The notes under the pieces: model-generated | Seen by the model: the letters and a program-made list of their open reading frames with translations, nothing else | The model's database searches: none | Told to the model about the DNA's origin: nothing | Position numbers and translations under genes: made by a program | Source of the DNA: a virus | Length of the DNA: 24,579 nucleotides | IMG/VR virus record: IMGVR_UViG_3300047554_000733 | Coordinates: 1-24,579 of that record | Strand: one strand, 5' to 3' | In this document: in pieces, positions 1 to 5,151 of the stretch | Layout: each line of letters begins with the position of its first letter | How positions within the stretch are numbered: the first letter of the stretch is position 1

Positions 1-82
1 TATATATGTTATACAGTGTATAGTATATATGTATATGTGTTACTGGTAAATAGGTTATTGGGGGCGCGGGTTTAGGCGCGGA
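1..82. other. AT-rich then G-rich non-coding segment
   Basis: Bases 1-42 are almost pure alternating A/T with small palindromes, such as TATAC-AGT-GTATA. Bases 60-81 switch to G-runs holding two copies of GGCGCGG (63-69 and 75-81, 12 bp apart) that could form a two-layer G-quadruplex. I see no gene here. An AT-rich unwinding zone beside repeats can mark an origin, but nothing here proves it. Confidence 0.35.
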
Positions 83-84
83 TG

Positions 85-207
85 GTAAGTTGTTGATTTT
101 GTTAGGCGGAGTTAGTAAGTGATGAGTAAGTGGCGTGTAAGTTATTGTAAAGAAAGGAGATGAGGTTAGTAAGTGAGGTGTAAATGAGAGGTAAGTGTGG
201 AGTTAGG
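85..207. repeat. Degenerate 11-bp tandem repeat with GTAAGT core, cytosine-depleted
   Basis: GTAAGT occurs exactly at 85, 115, 126, 137, 169 and 191. Variants fall on nearly the same register: GTAAAG at 147, GTAAAT at 180 and GTTAGG at 202. The period is about 11 bp, roughly one helical turn, and the consensus is near GTAAGTGATGA. Eleven is not a multiple of three and the + strand is full of stop codons, so this is not a protein repeat. Between 111 and 205 the + strand has about 35 G and one C. A leftward transcript would therefore be C-rich and nearly G-free, with a CACTTAC element about every 11 nt. Confidence 0.8.
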
Positions 208-235
208 GCCTGATCCAGTGGTGGAGAGGCCCAGT
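100..235 (-). terminator. Possible Rho-dependent terminator (rut-like region) of the leftward operon
   Basis: The region starts about 85 nt past the last leftward stop codon (321). Read as leftward RNA, bases 205-111 contain about 35 C and one G in 95 nt, with pyrimidine-C steps spaced 10-11 nt apart. Known Rho sites are C-rich, G-poor, unstructured RNA bound through spaced YC dinucleotides. An inverted repeat GGGCCT/AGGCCC (206-211 and 227-232, loop 15) lies just upstream in that transcript and has no T-run, so an intrinsic terminator is unlikely. The terminator role is inferred; the composition is seen. Confidence 0.4.
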
Positions 236-320
236 TCATGATGGAATAGTTGGTGAAAAATTAGGAGGTTGAGGTATTTGCGGTCTAAAATTTTTTTTAA
301 ATTGGTTTTAAAAGTGGTTG

Positions 321-710
321 TTAGTTACTTGGTTTACAGTTAACCTCTGTTTCTTTAAAGTCTGGTGAGTCATGGGCGCAGATCATTACCTTAAGTTTGT
401 ACTTAGACCTTTTAACATGATCTGTGATCTTAGTGTTTAGGCGCGACATTGCATCATTCAACGTATTACCAGCCGCAACTACATTAAACTCTTTAGAGCG
501 CACCATATAGTCATGCTCACCTAATTTAAATTGCTCTATAACTACGTCTGTACCATCGGTCCTATCCAGTAATTCTGACAGATTATAAACTTTTGTGCGG
601 TCAAACTTATCTGGTTCTTTAAAATTGAAATATGTAAATGCTATAAATAATCCAGCAGCTAATATACAACCTGAAATACCAGCTATATCAACCCAGTGTA
701 GTTTAATCAT
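321..710 (-). CDS. Small membrane-anchored protein of unknown function
   Basis: This 129-residue protein has one strong hydrophobic segment at about residues 8-27, followed by a soluble mixed alpha/beta part of about 100 residues. That is the shape of a single-pass inner-membrane protein, though the orientation cannot be told. The start codon overlaps the stop of the preceding gene (ATGA at 707-710), so translation is probably coupled. It is the last gene of the leftward operon, and the cytosine-depleted repeat follows it. I recognise no family. The soluble part contains two cysteines near the C terminus (the C of ICAHD and the C of VNCKP) that could pair if it lay outside the cytoplasm. Confidence 0.75.
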   Translation of the reverse strand: MIKLHWVDIAGISGCILAAGLFIAFTYFNFKEPDKFDRTKVYNLSELLDRTDGTDVVIEQFKLGEHDYMVRSKEFNVVAAGNTLNDAMSRLNTKITDHVKRSKYKLKVMICAHDSPDFKETEVNCKPSN

Positions 711-937
711 AGTCCTAGTAGATCCTTGTACTTCTTATTTGGGGCCGGAGTTGGTCCAATATTCTTTGGTTGTTGCATAACTGCTGCTGCTTCATCCGAA
801 TCACCTTCAAATTCAGTTTTGCAGGCGTCACTACAAAACACCTCTAACTCGTCTCTGCCCAGTATCTCAGACCCCTCAGTAAGTGAGATAAAGCAGTTAT
901 CGCACCAGAGTTCTGATGGTTTCTTTTGTTTACTCAT
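707..937 (-). CDS. Small zinc-finger protein (CxxC...CxxxC)
   Basis: This 76-residue protein has Cys12, Cys15, Cys35 and Cys39 arranged as C-x2-C-x19-C-x3-C. The second pair sits in a VFCSDAC context, which resembles FCS/MYM-type treble-clef zinc fingers that bind protein or nucleic acid. The C-terminal half is acidic, then Pro/Lys-rich and probably unstructured. It is joined to both neighbours by 4-bp ATGA overlaps (934-937 and 707-710), so the three small genes are translated as a unit. The function is unknown; metal binding is inferred from the cysteine spacing. Confidence 0.75.
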   Translation of the reverse strand: MSKQKKPSELWCDNCFISLTEGSEILGRDELEVFCSDACKTEFEGDSDEAAAVMQQPKNIGPTPAPNKKYKDLLGL

Positions 938-1080
938 TGGTAGTGCCTTTCCAGCCTTGTGCTATTCTTTGGCGCTGGATCTTCGAAGATAGCAGATGCT
1001 ACGAAAACTGTGATGATAATAATGCAGATCACTCCGAACAATAGTTCTAGCGGTGTCATTGGTTTCTGTTCTGGGTACAT
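934..1080 (-). CDS. 48-residue single-pass membrane protein
   Basis: The open frame reaches back to 1272, but that extension overlaps the zinc-ribbon gene at 1082-1327. The ATG at 1080 is preceded by a clear AGGAG at the right distance and starts one base after the upstream stop, so I take 1080 as the start. The product has a hydrophobic helix at about residues 12-30 (LLFGVICIIIITVFVASAIF), then a short charged tail. Small single-span phage proteins of this type often act on the host membrane, but nothing here shows what this one does. The Met at residue 8 is an alternative start. Confidence 0.65.
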   Translation of the reverse strand: MYPEQKPMTPLELLFGVICIIIITVFVASAIFEDPAPKNSTRLERHYQ

Positions 1081-1081
1081 A

Positions 1082-1327
1082 TTACTCCTGTAATGTATTC
1101 CATAGTTTATATAGCGGAGATTTCCATTCCACCGGAAAGTATGACCCGCTGTACTCACTATGTTGGCCTTCTGTATCAGCCCTCTTCCTATCATAAACCT
1201 CTGAAGGAAACCACCTAGTAGATAAGCACCTGCATTGTAGCCGGTAAGATGGTTCCCAGCTACCGTCGTCATCTAACTCTGGTAATTTCTTACATATCTT
1301 ACAAAGCCTTAGTTCGGGTTGATCCAT
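1082..1327 (-). CDS. Small zinc-ribbon protein, possibly Lar-like
   Basis: This 81-residue protein has Cys9, Cys12, Cys32 and Cys34 (CKIC near the N terminus, CRC in the middle). It ends with a helix carrying the sequence KLWNTL. Phage Lar-type (restriction alleviation) and related zinc ribbons have an N-terminal CPFCG-like knuckle, a second Cys pair and a C-terminal helix ending in WN. The overall plan fits, but the cysteine spacing is loose and the usual glycines are missing. A GAGGAG Shine-Dalgarno lies 9 nt before the ATG at 1327, and the start overlaps the end of the upstream gene by 19 nt. If the Lar comparison is right it would counter host restriction, but that is a weak inference. 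Confidence 0.6.
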   Translation of the reverse strand: MDQPELRLCKICKKLPELDDDGSWEPSYRLQCRCLSTRWFPSEVYDRKRADTEGQHSEYSGSYFPVEWKSPLYKLWNTLQE

Positions 1328-1554
1328 CTTTCAATCTCCTCGTTGGTTAGGTTCAGCACAAAAAGCGGGCAGATTCTCATCTCAATAGTCTTGTCTTCTA
1401 TATTCATGATATGGTAAGCCAGACCATCGTCTTCTACACTTGCTATTCCTAAGAATTCAATCTCTGGTGTCTTGTCACATAGAGCTTGTATTTTATTTAT
1501 ACAAGCCTCTAAGTTAAATTCATATTTCTTTTTTGGGGTAAAAATTGTATCCAT
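1309..1554 (-). CDS. Hypothetical 81-residue acidic protein
   Basis: This 81-residue soluble acidic protein has no membrane segment and no Cys-pair motif. It reads as a short alpha/beta domain: an N-terminal helix, two strands around residues 33-50 and a C-terminal helix. Its ATG shares one base with the stop of the upstream gene (TAATG at 1552-1556), the coupling seen across this operon. I recognise no family. Confidence 0.65.
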   Translation of the reverse strand: MDTIFTPKKKYEFNLEACINKIQALCDKTPEIEFLGIASVEDDGLAYHIMNIEDKTIEMRICPLFVLNLTNEEIERWINPN

Positions 1555-1739
1555 TAGTAAAGTAAATCCTCTGGGAACTCCTCTTGACTTTGGGTGCCGA
1601 GGATATCTAACAAGTCTGAGCTGTTGTACATTGCCCAGTCACAGTAGGGGCAGATAGCAGTCACTGCTTCTATTCTATGTTCTGAACCGTATCCGCTAAC
1701 ATCAAATATATTTTGACATCTAGGACATATAATCGTCAT
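1554..1739 (-). CDS. Small zinc-ribbon protein (CPRC...CPYC)
   Basis: This 61-residue protein has a textbook two-knuckle zinc ribbon: Cys5/Cys8 (CPRC) and Cys30/Cys33 (CPYC), with 21 residues between the pairs. The last 25 residues are acidic. Such mini-proteins in phage early regions usually bind nucleic acid or host proteins, but the target is unknown. The start at 1739 overlaps the end of the GGQ protein gene by 20 nt. Confidence 0.7.
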   Translation of the reverse strand: MTIICPRCQNIFDVSGYGSEHRIEAVTAICPYCDWAMYNSSDLLDILGTQSQEEFPEDLLY

Positions 1740-2097
1740 CTTTTTCCCACTTTACATACTCTATCTTAATCTCACCGGAGCGTAGCCCATCTGATATGAT
1801 CTTATCAATCCTGGCGCGTACCTGCTCTTCTGATTCTCTTAGCTGCTGCCCCATCCTACGGGCAGCTTCTGTCTTTAACCATAACTGTAGCTTTTCAGAG
1901 TTAGCTATTTTCTTGAAAGCCTCCACCTCGTTCTGGTGTTGAGTCCTGAAAACTCTAGATTCAGCCACTGCTCCGCTTGGCGGGTGTATAAATCTTACAC
2001 CAGTCTCTACTTTATTTACGTTTTGACCGCCATTTCCGCCAACTCTAAACGTCTGTCTTATGAAATCTTTTTTTGTTAATGAGAATAATAAATACAT
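1720..2097 (-). CDS. RF-1 domain (GGQ) protein, ArfB/peptidyl-tRNA hydrolase-like
   Basis: This 125-residue protein carries the class I release-factor catalytic loop: GGQ at residues 23-25 within GGNGGQNVNKVETGVR. It then has the HPPSG..V conserved block and the arginine/glutamine-rich helix typical of RF-1 domains. The GGQ glutamine promotes hydrolysis of peptidyl-tRNA in the ribosomal peptidyl-transferase centre. There is no codon-recognition domain, so it is a stand-alone hydrolase of the ArfB (YaeJ)/RF-H type and not a true RF1 or RF2. Unlike ArfB, whose basic tail enters the empty mRNA channel of stalled ribosomes, this protein ends in acidic residues (KDDD). How it reaches the ribosome is therefore open. 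The ATG shares one base with the stop of the upstream enzyme gene. Confidence 0.85.
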   Translation of the reverse strand: MYLLFSLTKKDFIRQTFRVGGNGGQNVNKVETGVRFIHPPSGAVAESRVFRTQHQNEVEAFKKIANSEKLQLWLKTEAARRMGQQLRESEEQVRARIDKIISDGLRSGEIKIEYVKWEKDDDYMS

Positions 2098-3110
2098 TAC
2101 TCTACTCCATGTGCATGATTTTCTGAAAATCCTTGTGAAGAAACTTCAACATAGTCAAAATTATTCTGTAGTGTTGCTATGTTAGTGGCTCCTCCGTAAG
2201 AAATACCAGATCTAACACCGTCCATTAGGCCGTTAACAACTGACTTTAGCGGGCCAGTACACCTTACAAAGGTTGATTCCCCCTCAATATTCTCTATTGT
2301 GGTGTTGGCGCTGGCTTTACCGTACACTGAAGCAGACCCAAAGTACAATTTCTTCTCGCCGGCTGGCGTTAATGTCTTGCTACTGGCTGATTCATCTGTT
2401 CCTGCGAGTAATTTACCTAACATTACAGCGCTTGCCCCAGCAGCAAGGGCTTTTACTATGTCACCAGAGTTCTTTATACCACCATCAGCAATAACGTCAA
2501 CAGCATTATTTGATATATCCATTACAGATTGCAGTGTTGGTACTCCAAAACCAGTCTGAACTCTAGTTGTACACATTGATCCACCACCAATTGAAGCTTT
2601 TACTGCCAGTCTCTTATAATCATTAGGAAATACCGTGTCTAAAATATCTGTTAAGGCTGACCAAGTACTGATTTGACCAAAGATAACCGGGTAATTGTCT
2701 GGTGTATTTGCTAAAACTTTACTTAAAAATTTAATAGCTGGTTCGCTATGACCATGGGCCACGTCTATACAAACAATATCTGAATAAGGAATTAGCTTTT
2801 CAAGTCTGACAAGACTATCATCGTCAATTCCTACTGAGAATCCTACGATGCCGCCGTCTTCCTTAGCCTTCTTCGCCTCTTCTCTGTTCTGCTCAATACT
2901 CATGAACCTATGTAGAATACCTAGTCCACCTAGTTTACTTATCTCTTTAGCCATCCGCCAACCACAAACAGCCGACATATTAGCAGCGATGACCGGGATT
3001 TTTAGATTAATCCCGGCCACTCTGGTTGATAGGTCAGCATGTTTTCGACTACTTAAAACTCCTTTTTTAGGCACTAAAAGTATGTCGTCAAAACTTAATG
3101 CTTTTTTCAT
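2097..3110 (-). CDS. guaC: IMP dehydrogenase/GMP reductase family enzyme, probably GMP reductase
   Basis: This 337-residue TIM-barrel protein starts with the family opener FDDILLVP. The catalytic loop is GGGSMCTTR with Cys180 and Thr182, the phosphate-binding [10 protein letters not shown] lies near 208-216, and AGTDES with Glu240 follows. There is no CBS insert, and the mobile flap with the Arg-Tyr pair that IMP dehydrogenase needs for hydrolysis is not visible. The loop [10 protein letters not shown] resembles GMP reductase. The C terminus (ENHAHG) looks more like IMP dehydrogenase. GMP reductase converts GMP plus NADPH to IMP and ammonia, feeding AMP synthesis. With dUTPase and polymerase nearby, the likely purpose is shifting purine pools during replication. 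I am sure of the family, moderately sure of the reaction. Confidence 0.82.
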   Translation of the reverse strand: MKKALSFDDILLVPKKGVLSSRKHADLSTRVAGINLKIPVIAANMSAVCGWRMAKEISKLGGLGILHRFMSIEQNREEAKKAKEDGGIVGFSVGIDDDSLVRLEKLIPYSDIVCIDVAHGHSEPAIKFLSKVLANTPDNYPVIFGQISTWSALTDILDTVFPNDYKRLAVKASIGGGSMCTTRVQTGFGVPTLQSVMDISNNAVDVIADGGIKNSGDIVKALAAGASAVMLGKLLAGTDESASSKTLTPAGEKKLYFGSASVYGKASANTTIENIEGESTFVRCTGPLKSVVNGLMDGVRSGISYGGATNIATLQNNFDYVEVSSQGFSENHAHGVE

Positions 3111-3481
3111 TACTTCTTTTTTGTTACTTTCTTTAAGTCATCTACTTGTCGCTTTAGAGTTACTAGTAAGTTGGCTAAATCTTCAATATTACCTTCATCT
3201 GTTTCTGAACCATCCTTCATCAGAGATTCAAACTTCAAATGAAGCAGTTCATGTACCAAGGTAATTTCGATGTCTGGAGCTAGTAAACTATCAGGACTTA
3301 GATAGGTTGGGTGATTTATAACAATGTAACCTTTACGCATTTTATAATCACCAGTAGCGTAACCATGACAATCAGATTCAATCTCACCGACCTGCGCGTA
3401 TCTGACAGTGATATCCCAATCAAGCATTCTTAGGAATTTCTTCCAGGTTGCGGTTAATTTTAGTAATTTGTTTTCAGTCAT
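3110..3481 (-). CDS. HExxH putative zinc metallopeptidase (first of two)
   Basis: This 123-residue protein has HELLH at residues 77-81, the zinc-binding helix of metallopeptidases. Glu85 and several later acidic residues could be the third ligand. The N-terminal part carries the WDITVRY and GYIVINHP strands that often precede the helix in small phage metallopeptidase-like proteins of the SprT/ImmA general plan. The C terminus is a lysine-rich helix. It shares one base with the IMPDH-family gene and overlaps the vWA gene by 8 nt. The substrate is unknown. Confidence 0.75.
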   Translation of the reverse strand: MTENKLLKLTATWKKFLRMLDWDITVRYAQVGEIESDCHGYATGDYKMRKGYIVINHPTYLSPDSLLAPDIEITLVHELLHLKFESLMKDGSETDEGNIEDLANLLVTLKRQVDDLKKVTKKK

Positions 3482-4100
3482 TGTTCAAAGACTTAGCCGT
3501 TCCTATTATACCGGCGTCTGCTTTTGCTAGGTATGTTGACCTAACATTCGCAAATACACTATTTGTACCTTTGTAGCTATCCACTATAAACTTATTTAAG
3601 AAGTGGTTATGCTGCATCTGAGCCATTTGCGAAAAACCTTCTGTGGCAAAGACTACTGCAACACCCTTTGTAGCCACATTCTTAATCATCTCGTCTATAA
3701 TGTACTTGCTATAATTCTTGCTGGAGTTTTCATGACCGTCCGTGTAGATATAGACAAGTGCTGAATAGTCTTCATCATTAACCTCTAAATGTGTTGATAA
3801 TGACTCTCCGATTGCGTCGTATAGCGCCGTCATATCCCCAAGAGGCTCTTTTAGAATTTTTGGAATAAACAGTGAGTTTAATGATTCATTAGTCAGTAGC
3901 GCAGTAGTGACCCTTTGAACTCTTGTGCTAAAGAAGATAAGCTTTACCATGTAGTTTCTATCTTCTTTTAGCATTGTTTTTAGTTGCTCAATTGTTTTTT
4001 GTTTTACATCGTTGATCTGCCATTGCATGGAGGCAGAGAAGTCTATTACAAAATCAACTGGTATCGTTTTATCTTTTTTATTTTTAATTCTTAATGCCAT
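3474..4100 (-). CDS. vWA-domain protein with complete MIDAS
   Basis: This 208-residue protein is essentially one von Willebrand factor A domain. The metal-ion-dependent adhesion site is complete: DFSAS at residues 20-24 (Asp20, Ser22, Ser24), Thr91 in GDMTALYDAI and Asp121 in YTDGHEN. vWA domains bind protein partners through a divalent metal. Intracellular bacterial examples often work with AAA ATPases or metallopeptidases. No signal peptide or membrane segment is visible, so it should act in the cytoplasm. The 3' end overlaps the HExxH gene by 8 nt, and the start shares one base with the stop of a 53-residue gene. The partner is unknown, but the overlapping HExxH protein is the obvious candidate. 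Confidence 0.85.
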   Translation of the reverse strand: MALRIKNKKDKTIPVDFVIDFSASMQWQINDVKQKTIEQLKTMLKEDRNYMVKLIFFSTRVQRVTTALLTNESLNSLFIPKILKEPLGDMTALYDAIGESLSTHLEVNDEDYSALVYIYTDGHENSSKNYSKYIIDEMIKNVATKGVAVVFATEGFSQMAQMQHNHFLNKFIVDSYKGTNSVFANVRSTYLAKADAGIIGTAKSLNND

Positions 4101-4261
4101 TAATCCTCCACACTTACCATAACATCATCACCAAACACGATAACTTCACTGTCATCTGTCACCCTGCCCTCTAACTCTAACTTCTCAATAACCTTTTTTA
4201 AATCACCTAATGTGCCGTCACAGGTGAAAATAGTTTCATAAATCATATTCTTAGGTAGCAT
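4100..4261 (-). CDS. 53-residue acidic hypothetical protein
   Basis: This is a short gene between dut and the vWA gene. Translation from the ATG at 4261 begins MLPKNMIYETIFTCDG and ends VMVSVED, with the stop sharing one base with the next start (TAATG at 4098-4102). A TGGAG motif lies about 9 nt before the ATG, and AGGA abuts it. The predicted fold is a small beta-alpha-beta unit (strand 7-13, helix 18-31, strand 39-51). It fills an otherwise empty gap exactly, three bases after the dut stop, which supports it as real. The function is unknown. Confidence 0.65.
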   Translation of the reverse strand: MLPKNMIYETIFTCDGTLGDLKKVIEKLELEGRVTDDSEVIVFGDDVMVSVED

Positions 4262-4264
4262 TCC

Positions 4265-4732
4265 TTAAACTCCAGTTGACCCTACTCCGTTTGCTCCGCG
4301 CTTACTTTCACTGATAATCTTCTTAACATCTTCTTCTGAATTTGCTACTGACACAGTTGCATCTTTTACACCGAAGTAAAAATTAAAAACTAGTTGAGCA
4401 ATTCTATCACCAATCTTAATTTCAAAAGGTTTAGTGCCATGGTTAATCAGAATAACCTTTACTTCACCCTTATATCCAGGGTCAATTGTACCTGGGGAAT
4501 TCAAGACAGCTACTCCGTGCTTAGCTGCTAGACCACTGCGAGATCTAACTTGTACTTCAAAACCGCTTGGTATGTCAATAAACACCCCGGTCCTAATTAT
4601 CTTATACTCGCCTGGGTTAATCACATCATCTACGAATGAGCAAATATCCATACCTGCGTCTTCGTCTGGACCGTGAGCATACTTTGGCATAACCGCCATT
4701 TTACCATCTTCGTTTAATAAAATAAATTTCAT
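4265..4732 (-). CDS. dut: dUTPase (trimeric dUTP diphosphatase)
   Basis: This 155-residue protein contains all five dUTPase motifs in order: DAGMDI (25-30), RSRSGLA (63-69), GTIDPGYKGE (81-90, with catalytic Asp84), GDRIAQLVF (about 108-116) and the C-terminal RGANGVGSTG. The last normally reads RGxxGFGSTG. Here Val replaces the Phe that stacks on uracil, a mild departure. The enzyme forms a homotrimer that hydrolyses dUTP to dUMP and pyrophosphate, keeping uracil out of new phage DNA and supplying dTMP precursor. The length is normal for the family. The gene overlaps the upstream HExxH gene by 4 nt (ATGA). Confidence 0.95.
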   Translation of the reverse strand: MKFILLNEDGKMAVMPKYAHGPDEDAGMDICSFVDDVINPGEYKIIRTGVFIDIPSGFEVQVRSRSGLAAKHGVAVLNSPGTIDPGYKGEVKVILINHGTKPFEIKIGDRIAQLVFNFYFGVKDATVSVANSEEDVKKIISESKRGANGVGSTGV

Positions 4733-5151
4733 TTCTTTGCAAAAACCTTTTCAACAATAGTTTCTATAGAGGTCGCTAGCAACTCTTCCATAGTCTCGAC
4801 ATTCTCATCTACTTGCTCACGTAATTTTTCCAAGGATAGTCCGAAATTTTTTAGCAATCCTATGCTTACATGAACTGCCTCGTGAATTAGAGTTGTCTGC
4901 AATAGACTATCTTCTGACATAAAGACTATGGCGCAACATCTCGGCCCTGATTTTGGCAGATCGTACCCTATATAGTAACCACTCAAGTCTTCAGTTATCT
5001 CAACTTCTTTTGAGGAATACCCTTTTATGTCTTTTAACATTACTTCTTTTGTTGGGCTTATACGAACTAGACAAAATGGCGTTTTAGCCACATTGTTCTT
5101 ACCAACAAACTTCTCTAACGGGTAGACCTTTATTTGTTTTACTTTTCCCAA
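4729..5151 (-). CDS. HExxH putative metallopeptidase (second of two)
   Basis: This 140-residue protein has HEAVH at residues 90-94 and an acidic helix around 120-130 (ETMEELLATSIE) that could donate a glutamate as third zinc ligand. The N-terminal 85 residues form predicted beta strands with a Cys pair (Cys72-Cys73). It is not closely similar to the other HExxH protein in this operon; only the zinc helix is shared. The gene overlaps the polymerase gene by 13 nt upstream and dut by 4 nt downstream. The substrate is unknown. A non-peptidase role cannot be excluded, because short HExxH proteins are often mis-called proteases. Confidence 0.7.
   Translation of the reverse strand: MGKVKQIKVYPLEKFVGKNNVAKTPFCLVRISPTKEVMLKDIKGYSSKEVEITEDLSGYYIGYDLPKSGPRCCAIVFMSEDSLLQTTLIHEAVHVSIGLLKNFGLSLEKLREQVDENVETMEELLATSIETIVEKVFAKK

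Noticed and set aside
102-239. 45-codon open frame on the minus strand across the repeat array
   Set aside because: It has no ribosome site. The absence of stops follows from the near lack of G in that strand, and the 11-bp repeat breaks the reading frame.
276-320. Intrinsic terminator after the last leftward gene
   Set aside because: The A/T runs (about 285-312) have no GC-containing stem in front of them in the leftward direction.
934-1272. Longer version of the 48-residue membrane protein
   Set aside because: The extra 64 residues overlap the zinc-ribbon gene, and the inner ATG at 1080 has a clear AGGAG site.
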